Origin: Podaxis mareebaensis
Taxonomy: Eukaryota > Basidiomycota > Agaricomycetes > Agaricales > Agaricaceae
NCBI GenBank assembly: GCA_018524725.1
Contig: JAEUWP010000515.1
Location: 1-64,000, forward strand
Direction of reading: 5' to 3'
Length of the DNA: 64,000 nucleotides
Shown in pieces: positions 1 through 11,600 of this stretch. The notes beneath the pieces are model-generated. The model saw nothing but the letters and a program-made list of their open reading frames with translations, ran no database searches and was not told the origin of the DNA. A program made the translations under genes and the position numbers. Every line of letters begins with the position of its first letter. Position 1 is the stretch's first letter.

Positions 1-122
1 GTACAAGATCTTAATCATGGGTGTGTGCAATACATCATTAGTCTCTAGTAATCACTACCTCTTTATGTCCTTGGTACTGCTGATTGCATGCCAGTATTGC
101 TGCCTGACAAATGCGGCAGGTC

Positions 123-150
123 ATGGTACCACTATTTGGTGTGGTACCAT
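123..150. repeat. 10-bp inverted repeat (hairpin)
   Basis: The arms at 123-132 and 141-150 are perfect reverse complements (ATGGTACCAC / GTGGTACCAT) around an 8-base spacer. A further GGTACC lies at 156-161. No role is known. It may mark the end of a degenerate mobile element or simply be a local hairpin. Confidence 0.5.
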
Positions 151-402
151 GCAGCGGTACCCTGCAGCAGACCGTGGGTGTGGGTGCGGCAATTTCACGA
201 TGCCCGCAGCAGGACCAAGGAGGCATCTTTGATATGCCTTCCAAATGCAGCAATATCACCTGCCATAGAGTGCTAAGGAAAAGTAAGAAAGCCATATACA
301 TACTCAGAGAAGCCAAACTCACCTTGTCACTTAGCAGGGCCACCTTTAAGATATCTGAAATCTGTGGGTTGTCATGAGAGGTAGAAACACATGGAATAAG
401 TG

Positions 403-1227
403 TTAAGGCTTGCCACAGTTTGATACTCCCTTATAATCTTCACCACTTTCAACAGCTCCTGCACAAGTGTGTCTGGTGCTGGAGATCTTGAAGTAGGGGA
501 CAGTACCCTCTTGATTGATTCTATATGTTGGTGAACTGCTGTTATGAACTTGCCCCTGCCATCCCATACCAATGTCATTTACCACACCCTTATCCATGAA
601 CTTAGTCTTCCCAATGCCTCCTGAGGCACTACCACAGATACCACCAACTCTGCCAGTGACTTGACTTGCTATCACAATGAAGCCTTTGCCAATCAGCATC
701 TCCCCAGCCATGCATCCCTCTTTTCCAAAGATTGGCCAACCCCTGGCCCTCTGTTCTACTCCACTGACTGCATGATGACTGAGATACTGCATATTGCCTG
801 GGAGAATGCCCCCTTCACTCACATCTTTGACCCCAATGGCCTCTACATTCAGACAATCACTAATGACTTCAATTTGTCCTGGGCCCATGGCTGGAAGATG
901 ATTCCCTACACTGGAGAGCCAATTGTATTCCTCCATCTCTACATGATGTACCCACCAGAAGTTGTCCCTCATATCATCAAATATGAAGTCACACATAGAC
1001 TCTACTTTTGGGAAGTAGAAGTCTATTGTATTGATCCTAACTCTGAGGATCCACCTTCCATTCCTCTGCAGCATACCCAACTTCCCCCACTCTTCAGCAT
1101 TGACTCCAACATCCCTAGTATTGACAAGTCACCTCTAGAAGAACCTGCCATTGCTCCACCTCCACCTCCTCCTTACCTGCCTCCCTACATCACTGCAGAC
1201 ACCTTCTCATCATTGTCATCATTGTAG
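403..1227. other. Overlapping antisense open frames of unknown origin
   Basis: A + strand frame (661-1227) and a - strand frame (403-1080, first ATG codon near 1074) are both open for several hundred bases. I recognise neither translation. The + product ends in a proline run (six P) and a serine-rich tail; the - product is glycine-rich and contains an EEYNW stretch. The + frame begins at a non-ATG codon and is preceded by a stop about 50 bases upstream, so it would have to be an internal or terminal exon. The base composition differs from the genes further right. A transposon-derived fragment is possible. At most one strand is likely to have coded. Confidence 0.2.
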
Positions 1228-4132
1228 TCACTGTGCTGCAGCCCTATGATTGAGTCAGACTCTTCTGACTCTCCACTCATTGGGAACTTCACAGTTCCCT
1301 CTTCTGCCTCATCCCCTGACTTGTTTACATCTGACTCTTCTAATGGACAGCTTCACCTGGATTTGGACTTGTAGTATATGCCTCCTGTCTATCAATCAGG
1401 ATGTATGGACATATCTCTTAGTACTACTCTCTCTGTCTCTCTATCTCCCTCTCTTCAGATTCCCTAATGACTCATCTGCTACTATTCTTGGACTTGACCT
1501 ATTCCCATTCTTAGTCTATTTCTATTCTTGTCTCATCTCCACTCCATAGTTACATATTTCTGATTGACTTTTGGACTTAGTACTATGTCATCATAGCTTC
1601 CTGATTAGGACCTTAGATGTAGTGCTTAAATAGCCACTCATGTACTGGAAGTGCAAGCTTCCAATATTTTGTATCAGTATCCCCTTGCTCTTATGATTGA
1701 CATTAGTTGATGATCAGTGCGGTAGTAAACTCTCTATTGGTCATATCCTTGACTGATAGAAGTTCAACCTCAAAGTGTGCTTAATTGGACACTTGCCTCA
1801 CCACCTACTTACCATCATCCTTCTTGGTAGATCCTAGTGCTTGTGAACTATCTACTGAGATAGCTGCCCCCTAGCTTAAGCATAGGTGACTGGTGATAAG
1901 GACCACCCTAACAGACCCCCCTTGCACACAATTTCTTGTGCTCCCATCCTCTGACTCCATATTGATTGGCAGATGTTCTGACTGCCTTTTGCCTGCCTTC
2001 TGCTCAGGTCCTGGCATGTCAAGGGTTGGAAAAGGAACAGGTGTTGCAAGTCATATTGAAAGTGGCTTAGGGATTGGGGCATGGTGAGCTTGCATACATG
2101 ATACTCAACTTATATGGGCTCTGTTCACCCCAACTATGTATATTGCCAAATTGAAATGTGGACCTATTTCAGGAATCTAATCAACAAAAAACAGCAAAAA
2201 GAATACTGAATTACATGGCCTTGGTTCATGCCAGCTGGGTACATTGCACCCAAAATGCTGTGTACCAATGAGGCAGATGCTGCACTTTCACTACACTTTA
2301 CCATATGATCAGCTGAATATGGGATCTCAGGGTCCGAGAGATATATTTATATACATCCTGTAAGCACTCAGTTTTATATTTATTCTGCTGAATGAAGTTT
2401 ACTGCAACTACCCACTTCCTACTGTGACACATCCTGATAGCTGCTTTATCAGACTTCTACTCACCCAGGTGGCTAATGTTCAATCATGTTTGATTATGGA
2501 AATCCTGGCCTGATTCGCACTTTCTTGAGCCCTCCCAATCACCAAACCTGTCATCCACTGGTACTGGAGTAGTAGCTTGATATATGGTTTATGGCAAGCA
2601 TTCCATCTATGCTTTCCAATCCTCTACTGCTCCGAGTTTGCCCACAGGTCACCCTTGCATGGGGACCAAGGTATTGGATACTATCAGAGCTACGTGAGGA
2701 TAGATGAACAGTGGTATGGAGGGCGCCCACAGCTGCAGAATCATTGGATCATGTTTTGAAAGATCTCTGCTGTATTACTTGGGTATATCCATTTCTCTTT
2801 CTTTAGGTTGGATGTCATGTCCTGATACAAAGTCTGCTATAGCATCACTGCCCCCTACGTGGGTATGACGAAGGTGCCAATGCACTCCGTAACCTTTATT
2901 TTTGGTTCATTATGCATCTTTCGCTGCATATTGGAGTCTTTCATCACCTACATATATGCCAATAACACTCAAACTCTGCACAATCCCATTGTAGTCGGCT
3001 ACTGGCTCGAGGTACACTGCTATTTTCTAAACCACTTTGTCCTGAGTACTGACTGAACCATCCATCTACAGGCATCTAGTTTTAACCAAGTGCTGTGGTT
3101 TTGGACGTTAATGTCACTTCCGACAGTCTGTTTTATTGCATCCATTACGACTTTTCTAACATTCATGTTTTCTTCTGTGTTGGAGGAAGTCTCGCATGGA
3201 CTACCTCACCACCTGTCGATCAGGCTTGCGCTCTTCCATTGGGTCCTCTTCTTCTATGCAGTCGTTTGGGGGTGTACTCATTCCGTTATGATTGCGGTTG
3301 CTTGGCGTAGAGTCAGACGTGAATACCGGATATTGAATCCTAGCCTTACATCACGCGACATCTCCTCTCATATATACCTTCTTCCTTTCTGAATGTGGAT
3401 CATTGTGTACGATAGTGGTAGTTTGATGTAATGGCATAACCGTGATTATTGATCCGGACTACCGACCCGGCTGGGATCATCATTGCTCTCCCGAATGCAG
3501 AGGTTCTAAGCGCATTACAGAAGTCGTTCTCGTGAACGTTGTCCAGTACGTCCCATCACGGAATTAAACATCATCACGCACTGAGCAAGCCACGACTCCA
3601 CTTCCAGAACAGGGTTCCTAGAGGGAAGCTCCAGCTTTGAGGGAACTCGGGTCTGTATCTTACAACGTCCTTACACACGTCCTCTCCCTCAACCAGAGAA
3701 GACGTGGGGAAGTAATTGAACTAATTGGCGTATCGCCAAGTGCTTTAGGACAGCTCGGGCAGGTTATTATTCCCTCGCTGAATATTCAAAGTTCCTTAAC
3801 TGTAACCAACCACAGCATACTACTACACAAATCAGCCATTAGGTTGCATCGTATGGCACCTGAGGCTCTGCCCTTCCCTCCCAAGGTTCAGTTTTCGATC
3901 AAGCCAGGTTGTCATACATACTAGTATGGCGCCCGTTCTAGAATCATCCGCCCCCCTGGGGCAGGTATCCTCCGGTGGCTTGGGATAAAAGTAGATTATG
4001 TGGTCACACATTTCTATGGCGCTTCGCCCTTCTATACATACCTTCTACCATGCCCAGCACTTCTCCGAGGTATGAAGGTCCCTAGCCGAGGAAATGTGAC
4101 CTCTGACCAGCCGTCCGACGTTGTGTTTACGT

Positions 4133-4138
4133 CACGTG
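4133..4138. promoter_or_regulatory. CACGTG box upstream of COX20
   Basis: A CACGTG palindrome inside GTCACGTGCC lies about 70 bases before the COX20 start codon. In fungi this core is the binding site of bHLH factors such as Cbf1, which is known for respiratory genes. Use here is inferred only. Confidence 0.35.
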
Positions 4139-4209
4139 CCTCATATTCTCGAATTTCTGTTCCCTCTTCGTTTCCTCGGGGAACCACGCCTTAACCGAAC
4201 TCGCTAGCC

Positions 4210-4832
4210 ATGCCCGACTCGCAATCAAGTCCAAGGCCCGACAACAACGACCAGACTCCACCAAAGGAAATAACCCTTCCTTCTCGTCTCCCCCCGCCTA
4301 CAGGGAACCTCGCCTATGATTCCGTCCAAGTAAGCCTGCATCGTTTCCCAACCACAATTCCGGAATCTGAAGCTAAAGCGTCTGGTCTTGTCCTTCATTC
4401 GTTTTGTAGAGTGCACTCCATGTGACTGCTATCCCCTGTGCGCGTGAAAGTCTGTTAGCTGGTATTGCCGCCGGAGCAGGCATTGGCTTTATCCGCGGTT
4501 TCTCACTCCGTGCGTGCCCACTCAAGCTCTAGTACCAACTCCCGCTCACATATCTTGTTGTCTCGTTTCGGGAACGACACAGCTCCCATCAAAGCTGGAA
4601 ATTGGGCAGTCGCGACTTTTGCCATCACGTCCATTGTATCATGGTAAGTACCAGCCCTCCATTCTTCTACAAGATATTCAGAGTTACTAACATTGAGCAT
4701 GTACAAAGGCAGATATGTCAAAATAGGATACGACGGGAACGCGAACAGGTTGCTGTTGTATTGGAACAAGCACCTCGACGACGGGCGGTGGTCAAAGGCG
4801 ACGAGAATCCGTCATCGACATCCACTTCATGA
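4210..4832 (+). CDS. COX20: Cox20 cytochrome c oxidase assembly protein
   Basis: This is the mitochondrial inner-membrane chaperone that holds the Cox2 subunit during its maturation and insertion into cytochrome c oxidase. My model is join(4210..4329, 4410..4509, 4583..4643, 4709..4832), giving 134 residues in four exons with all phases consistent. The diagnostic core is visible: a CARESLLAGIAAG stretch followed by GFIRGF (first membrane helix), then KAGNWAVATFAITSIVSW (second helix), then a charged tail beginning QICQNRIRRERE. This order and spacing match the Cox20/FAM36A family. The start is the only in-frame ATG before the proline-rich N-terminus. The gene converges on the rhodanese gene, with 93 bases between the stop codons. 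A CACGTG box lies 70 bases upstream. Confidence 0.9.
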
Positions 4833-4925
4833 AATAACTGGCATTCTCATGCCTCTCCGTACACCTTCCTCTCCTTCTGTTCGAACGCATAGTGGCCGGC
4901 GCCACTGGATATGGGTATGGACGGA

Positions 4926-5945
4926 TCAGGAGTTGAGTGGGAGCACTGTAGCGAGGTTGGAGGTTGTGGGTTCGGGTATAAGTTCGTCGTCGTTCTCGGG
5001 CAGTGCTTCGACATCGGGATCCCATACATTCCTATCCCACTTCTCGACAAGCTTGGGATCGTTCTGAAATGTCAACCCAATTAGTGCCCCATTCAATGCC
5101 AGGAAGGAGGGCTGAAGAGGAGTCGAAATCATGAGGAAATCACCCTGTATTTGTCTTGGAAGCCAACGAATCCATCTCGAAGAATAGCTACCTGCTGCTT
5201 TTGCAATGCCTCACCCTCGAGGATGTTGTTTCTCGTTTCTTCGTAGATCTTCGTAAAGTCAAGCGTCCCACATAACAAAGCCAACGTCAGAGGGATGCAC
5301 AGAGAGGCAGAGAGCAACATGATTAAAAAAAGAGAACACGATAAGTGGGCAAGCATATGTTAACTTGGTGCAGCACATACCCGAGCGGCCTTCGGTCCAC
5401 TTAAAAACCACAAAAAAAAAACCCCCCGCACATAGAAAAAGGAGCCAAACATGTTAATCACTAATCTACCGCCTTACGAGATAAAGAGCACCTACCGCAT
5501 CTGGGAAAGCGCGCAATGGAAGATAACCAACGGTACATCCTTGGTCTTCTTCACGAGCTGATCGACATTCATCAAGAACTCGGCCGAGGGCTCGTTGACG
5601 CTGCCGATGATATGGCCTCCTGCACGATCATCGTCCCGGACATCGATGACGACATAATCCTTCCGCGGGACGAGTGTGTCGTCTTTCATCATACTTGCGA
5701 GTTCCTATGTGAGATCAGAGTGGAGTATGAAAGATTAGATGGTGGAGACACAATTCGAGGGGAAAGTGAGCTCGTACGTCGCCGTTAATGTACCTCATTG
5801 TGCTGGTTTGTGGTTGTGAGTGGGACCGTGATTGTGGCGAGTTTGAGAAAGTGGGCAAGGAGGAAGGGGAGGGAGACCTGGATTGGTGAGTGGATGTAGA
5901 CTTGGACGCAGCACGCCCAAATGATCTTGTGAACAGACGAAGCAT
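4926..5945 (-). CDS. Cdc25/Ibp1-like rhodanese-fold phosphatase
   Basis: This is a single-domain rhodanese protein of the Ibp1/Ych1/Acr2 type: small tyrosine phosphatases or arsenate reductases related to Cdc25. My model is complement(join(4926..5063, 5144..5248, 5381..5399, 5496..5704, 5778..5945)), 212 residues in five exons. The core starts near residue 50 with MRYINGDELASM. It continues with DYVVIDVRDDDRAGGHIIGS and carries the active-site loop HCALSQMRGPKAAR (Cys-x5-Arg). The third exon is only 19 bases and encodes the residues just after the catalytic arginine. The N-terminus before MRY (about 49 residues; Arg, Ser and Thr rich, almost no acidic residues) resembles a mitochondrial presequence. 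An ATG at 5798 would give the short cytosolic form. The C-terminus is acidic. The true substrate (phosphotyrosine or arsenate) cannot be told from sequence. Confidence 0.88.
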
Positions 5946-6160
5946 GAACCGGGTTGAATTACGTCATTGGCCTTATCACCATTACACTGTCCGCCGGTTC
6001 TTAGATGGCCCGAAAGGTATTTTACCTACCTTTTCGAGCGCATTTCAAGGAGCTTTACTAAGTTTACTTCATCTGACCAACGTCGTGTTGGTCATACTGT
6101 ATCCAATAAGTACAACCCTACACATACTGGTAACCGATAAGATAAATTTACATTTACACT

Positions 6161-7973
6161 TCAGTCCCCCTGACAACCCAGATTGAACTGGTACAACTTA
6201 TCGCCACAACCTGCCCACAAGCAAGTACCCATCTTCTCCCTGGTAACCTGCATGGTCTCGACTGGGGTCTCAAACACGGCAAGCAGCGGGTTGCTTTTTT
6301 CCTGGAGTAATACGGGATTCGGATCCCTTGGGTACATATAGGCATGCAGGCTTATTCTGTTATTCGCAACAGCCGGCGGGGGGTTTGTGGCTGGTGGTAT
6401 AAGGGGGTTACCGTTCCTTAACGACCATCCACGGATCCGATGATCTTGGCCGGCTGCGAAGACAAATTCATTTTCTGGGTCCGTTGCGATGCCCTGGAAA
6501 TTTGGAATGGCAACGTGAGGAATACGTCAGCGTGTAAAGATGTTTAAGCTTGAACTTACTAGCCGTGAAGCATGCGTATTGACATGGCCGGAGAACCGGA
6601 GGAGGGGATTGCTTTGGCGTGCATACCGGATATCGTACATGAGCAACTACATTGCAATATTTTAGTAACGTCCTGGAAGCGAAATATAATTGTAGAAAAT
6701 ACCGTGCCGTCCATGTAACTCGTCAAAAAGTGCATTTCGTCGATCAACTGCATGTGTAACACCGTACTCCGGGAGTTGTTGGTGAAAAGAATCTTGATAC
6801 TCTGGTTGTCAGGTATACGAAGATCGAACCGGTGGATACTCCCATTGCGCGTGCCAGCGTAAATAAGGTCCTTCCGAGACTTTAAACACCGGATCGGGTT
6901 CAGAAACGTGGTCGAGACGTACGCGTTGTCGTGTAACTGAGAATACGTCGCTATGAGTTTTTAAAATCCGTGTTCGCGGCAAGCTGAAGATATCTGTGAT
7001 ATGAACCGCGGATTGTTTAGCTCCTAGTTTGGCTGCATGAACTTAGTGCAGGATGGATGTAGGTGATCCACGGTACCGACGACGATTTCATTTGGGTTCG
7101 AGAAGTATGAACAACGGATGTCGTGACATTCTCTTGCTGTTAGAATAAAGGAGAAACTACAGATTTTTGGTGAGCCGTGGATGAATCCGGTTTTGGATTG
7201 TGACCAACTTGGGATCATTCAGCTTCTGGAGGCGCATTTTTGATATGGGGCCGAATGATGTAGCACTGTTGATTGGAAGTTGAGTCACGCGTCCCGGGTC
7301 GAAAAATGACGACGCGTACAGTGAAAACGAATCGCATATGTTGATCGAGGAGATCTTGTGTACAGCATAGTTAGTAGAATCCTCACAGAACTGGGAGCGC
7401 ACATCCATACCTCAGACTCTGGGTCAATGTTCGACTCGACGAACCAATGATCTTGGACATGATCCTGAACATCTTCGGGACTGCGGATGGAGTAAATCCA
7501 TCCCAGGTTATCGCCAATTAGACGGTAACGTTGACCGGAATCAGTCGTTGCTGACTACAAAAGAGATGAACATGTCGCAAGGGTCTGATGGTGAGTCATA
7601 CACATACAATGAAGTTCTTGACGGCGCCGAAGATAGGCAGGCGCTGTTCTCTCAAACTGGCAGTTCTTGCATAGTGCAAGGAGAGTAGATCACTGCGAGC
7701 AAAGTTAAAGACTCCGCACTATCAAAGGCCATAGCCGTCTTACTGTCGATTAAGGGCCCTCTGATGTTCGAAGATACCGGTTTTCCTGAGCTCGGTTGTC
7801 TTCCATATGCTCCGGTGTGTTGGAGCATGCGTTGGGGTGGTGTTTCGGCTGGGTGGCGTGGGCGGTTGCGGTTGCGGTTGCGATTTTTCGGCGGGCGCCG
7901 CTGGCTTCGAGTTGATGGGAAAGTAGCGGTTTCGTTCGGCGTCCCAGCGCAGCCCAGGGAGGTCCCTTGGCAT
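6161..7973 (-). CDS. DCAF4-like WD40 repeat protein
   Basis: This is probably a substrate receptor of the DDB1-CUL4 ubiquitin ligase (DCAF4/WDR21 family). The start is the ATG at 7971-7973, giving a short N-terminal motif RDLPGLRWDAERNRYFPI that is characteristic of the family. Readable exons are 7744..7973, 7608..7692, 7411..7554, one from 7354 downward, and C-terminal exons ending in TGA at 6161-6163. Late blades are clear: a CHDIRC stretch, SRKDLIYAGTRNGSIHRFDL, MDGT joined to LLMYDIR, FSGHVNTHAS, and then GIATDPENEFVFAAGQDHRI, a hallmark of the family. The junction around 7150-7290 could not be fixed with confidence: the exon starting at 7354 does not join in frame to the CHDIRC exon without a long intron that removes part of a blade. 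The gene is divergent from the RA-PH gene, with about 640 bases between starts. Confidence 0.8.
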
Positions 7974-8613
7974 GGGTGTGGATTGGCAGTAATCTATGAG
8001 TGTTGGATGTAAATAAGGCACAAGAGTGATATCACCGGCTGCTTGAGTCAGCGCTAGCTAAAGTAAGTATGCTTGAGCGTGATGGCACGTTGCAGACTGG
8101 AATCGGTAAATATATGTAACAGTTGTCAACCAAGCCACATCGAGTGGATTTCTACAAATTACTCAAATTTATTGTATGCTGGTGTGATCACCTTAAACCA
8201 CCCTAAACATAGGGCCAGTGCAGGCAAATATTTAGGCTTTTGAGGTGCATTCGTCGGCGTCTGGTTCGCTGAGAGTAGGCGCCAGGCTCGGGTTGCATTG
8301 AGCTGACAGTGGGCGGTCCAGATGATGTGGGATGGACATGGGTGTATTTAGTGATAGGCGCTGATTATCACAAGCCGTTGTCTTATGTGTTGCTAGGCTG
8401 AAATCTGCTTCATAAGACGCGGGTCCCGACATTTCCCCTCCTCCACGTCCGCAGGAGCTGCGTCAGCGACTGGGCAACGTTATTGGTGTTGTGCACAGAT
8501 CCCCATTGGAAAAAGCCTCCCAAAGGCCCTCCTGCCAGCACCCTCGACCTCAGCCAATCGGCATCTATTTATCATATCTATTTTTTCCGACAGTCCTCAC
8601 ACCCTTTAAACCT
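7974..8613. other. Divergent intergenic region
   Basis: This is the space between the DCAF4-like gene (-) and the RA-PH gene (+) and presumably holds both promoters. An in-frame ATG at 8491 upstream of the chosen RA-PH start would lengthen that protein. The segment 8560-8590 is T-rich with TATTTATCATATC. No other gene is seen. Confidence 0.5.
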
Positions 8614-11600
8614 ATGGACCCGTCCCTGACTTGTCCTGCACACTCGTTTCCGGGCGTGGGCACCACCGCAGAAATACACTCTTTCTTTCATTCCACATTC
8701 CTTACTCACAACCACAACCCCCAATCATTCAAATCCACCGTCGCGAGAAAGGCGTCGTCGTCGCCGATTTCCGTGAGGGACCCCCCAAGAGAAAGTCTCG
8801 GCAGCGTAGCAGGCTCGCCAGCCCAGGAACCTCCTCCGACTCTGGTGAGTCTACTGCCCTTCAGGTATCGACCGGTCCTTGATGCACCCGGGGCGGTGTC
8901 ATCAGAACATGCGGCTTTAAACAATGTCATTAATTAGCCAGCGTGATCTATGGAACTAGTCGGACTGATGCTTATGGACGTAACTTTTGCAGGTTCGTGT
9001 GCCAGGGAAATCATTGAGTCGCCAACGATCCCAGTTTTACCTCGAGAAAGCTCTTTCATCTTCCCTCCACGACTTTCCACCTCGCGCAACGACCTATCGC
9101 AAAGCCAAAAGAATGACAAAGAAACGTCGTTCTTTACAAGCTATTCTTATACCCTCCTTCTTGCAATCACCATTAACTTCGCCGACGTCGCCCACCTCCG
9201 CAAGATCACGCGCTAGCTCAGTTGCCAACTCGAACGGAGATCCGAACTATTACATTCCCTTTGTCGACGCTAGTCCTGCACGATCTACAACTCCTGTCAC
9301 TTCACCGAGGGCTTCCCCGCCTCCATCGTTCTTGCTTGATGATGATCCCTTTGCGAATCTCACGGCTGCGCCATCAGAGGTTCAGCGCATTTCAGTTGCC
9401 CCTTCATCACAACCGAAATCCGTAGATATGAAAGCAGCGCAGCTACGCTCTCCTTTGACTCCAACCCCGCTTGAACGTATTTCGTTCTCTACTCCCTCTT
9501 CGCCTCCGTCCATCAGGAGTCCAACCCATTCACGCCCAGCAAGCAAGTCGATCTCTGTAGGCCGTACACCTGTGCCTGCGTCTCAGAAGCCTGCTTTTGC
9601 TCCTAAGCCTTCTCTTCCTTCGCTGGACACACTTTCAAGAATGAACGTTGTCCTCACTAAGAAGGTACGTGATACGTGATGTTATCTTGTAAGGCCGTGT
9701 ACTCAAAACGCGGTAGGTTCGTAAAGGACGTGTCGGCGCAGGTCTGCCCTTTGAGCCTTGGGACCATCCAGAGGACATCCCTTCATTCAGCGCGAGCAAA
9801 TCGGGACGGCCTTCGACCTCCCCAACCTCTCCTTCCATGGGATTCGCTTCAGATTCGCCCAGTCTTGTCGACAATTTTCCATCAGCTCCAGGTTCTCCCA
9901 TCTCGTCACCGGAGTTTGTTGTCGAACCCTCAACTCTAGCACGCGATTCAATTATAGCCGAGGAAATTTCAGGTTCGATTCCGCCGATGGCCAATAACAT
10001 CACAGTGGAGCTCGAAACCAATCCTGAGCATCCCGACAACTACGCACGCCCAATCAATCAGTCAACTCCTGATTCAGCTGATATCACATCGACAACTCCC
10101 CTTATTGATTCTGAATCAACACCACCATCATCGTTGCTAGATGTAAGCCTCCCCGTTTCCCACGATCATAGCGATTCAGAGTTGCGCTATGCTGCGGACA
10201 CAGAACTCTTGGACACTCCTTCTGACACTCCGTCGCTGCCAGCGCTTTCGCCCTCTGGCCTTTCCCTTAACGAGTCGTTTGCGTCGCTCTCACGCTCAAC
10301 GTCAACTTCCTCGTCAGGGTCCGGGGACTACGACTTTGGAGCCGCTCCAACCAGTCGTTACGGCAACGACGCTATTAGCTTGGCCCAAACACGAGGCTCG
10401 GCAGTGAGCGAGAACAACCTTCTTAATTCGCCACCACCAGAGGACGAGGATTATTGCTTTTTCCCCACTGCGTATACCTCTGCTGCTGCTATCTCGGACT
10501 GGCGAAACAGTACTTCACAGAGACGTGAAAGTTACGACGAAGAAGATATTTCGAATCATCGCCCTGTTACTTCGGTATACTTCGATTGCCTGGACGAGCC
10601 TGAGATGATGTATTCGAATCACCAACTTCCTGGTGTTGCCGGTGGTGTCGGTGGTGTGGGTGGTAGTGCTTCTGCCGGTATCGGAAGGCCTCGGTATGTG
10701 GGTGATTTGGGCGGCCTGGTCGACGGTGCGGAGTATGATGGATATCGCGGCGGTTCGAATGGCAACTATACATCCTCCCAATCGACTGGAGGCGCGTACG
10801 GGGGCTATGGAAACAGTCGGGCCGGCGGCGTTCGTCGTAGTGGAACTGGCGCAGGGGGATCCGGGAGTGGACGCGGAGATGGCAACGATGAACGTAATAG
10901 CAGGCGACGACCCTCAGTGTTCTCAGCCGGCACCGCCTCATCTTCATCGGAAGTCACCTCGGAAGAAGAAGACGAGTCCGCCGATGAATCTAAACCTGCG
11001 AAGGGTGTGTCGAATTCGGACGATGATGTTCCTCTTGCGCAGAGCATCCCTACAGCACTTACGGCGCAGAAGAGCATCAGGAAGCAAGTACGCGAGGAAA
11101 GGGACCAGAGGAGACGGGAACGGGCCGAACGGGCTGCGAGGACTGAGGCGAGGAGTAGGCAGACGACGCTACGTCCTGCTGGTGCCGGTGGACCTGTTGT
11201 GCCGCAAGCCGTGTTGAGCAGTTCGCAGGAGGCAGCACTTCATGCTTCGTCCCCGGCTAAACCCACGACACGCCCAAGAACGCAGACACTCCCTGGTCGT
11301 GCAGCCCCGCCGTTTTCTCCTGAGGATCTTACGAAAAAATTACAAGATGTACAAGTTTCTTCGTCGTTGCGCCATCGCCGTGGTCCATCAAACGCGTTGT
11401 CGGGGGAGGTAGACGCTTATGGGGTCTTGGCAAGACCTGATGCTAGTAGTGCCCCTGATGGCTTGGCATCAAAGTCTCTTCGTCCTTCACGATCGTTCCA
11501 TCGTTCACAAGGACATGCAGTGGAAGATCATCGGTCTCTTCCACTTCCCATAAACGCGACAAAACAAGTTCAGCGCGTGCGGTCACAGAGTCGTCTTCGG

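Larger units (their letters stand above)
1..4209. other. Gene-poor, AT-richer leading region
   Basis: No convincing gene was found here. Bases 403-1227 hold two long open frames on opposite strands (see separate entry). A hydrophobic open frame at 3090-3392 (+) has membrane-like stretches, but I could not connect it to neighbouring exons or to a known family. The rest is broken into short frames with stops, and much of 1-2500 is T- and C-rich on the + strand, unlike the coding blocks that follow. This looks like old transposon or relic sequence, but no diagnostic transposase or reverse transcriptase motif is visible. Confidence 0.5.

Noticed and set aside
3090..3392. Hydrophobic 100-codon frame resembling part of a multi-pass membrane protein
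   Set aside because: No consistent neighbouring exons or start were found, and two other frames are also open here. Not enough to call a gene.
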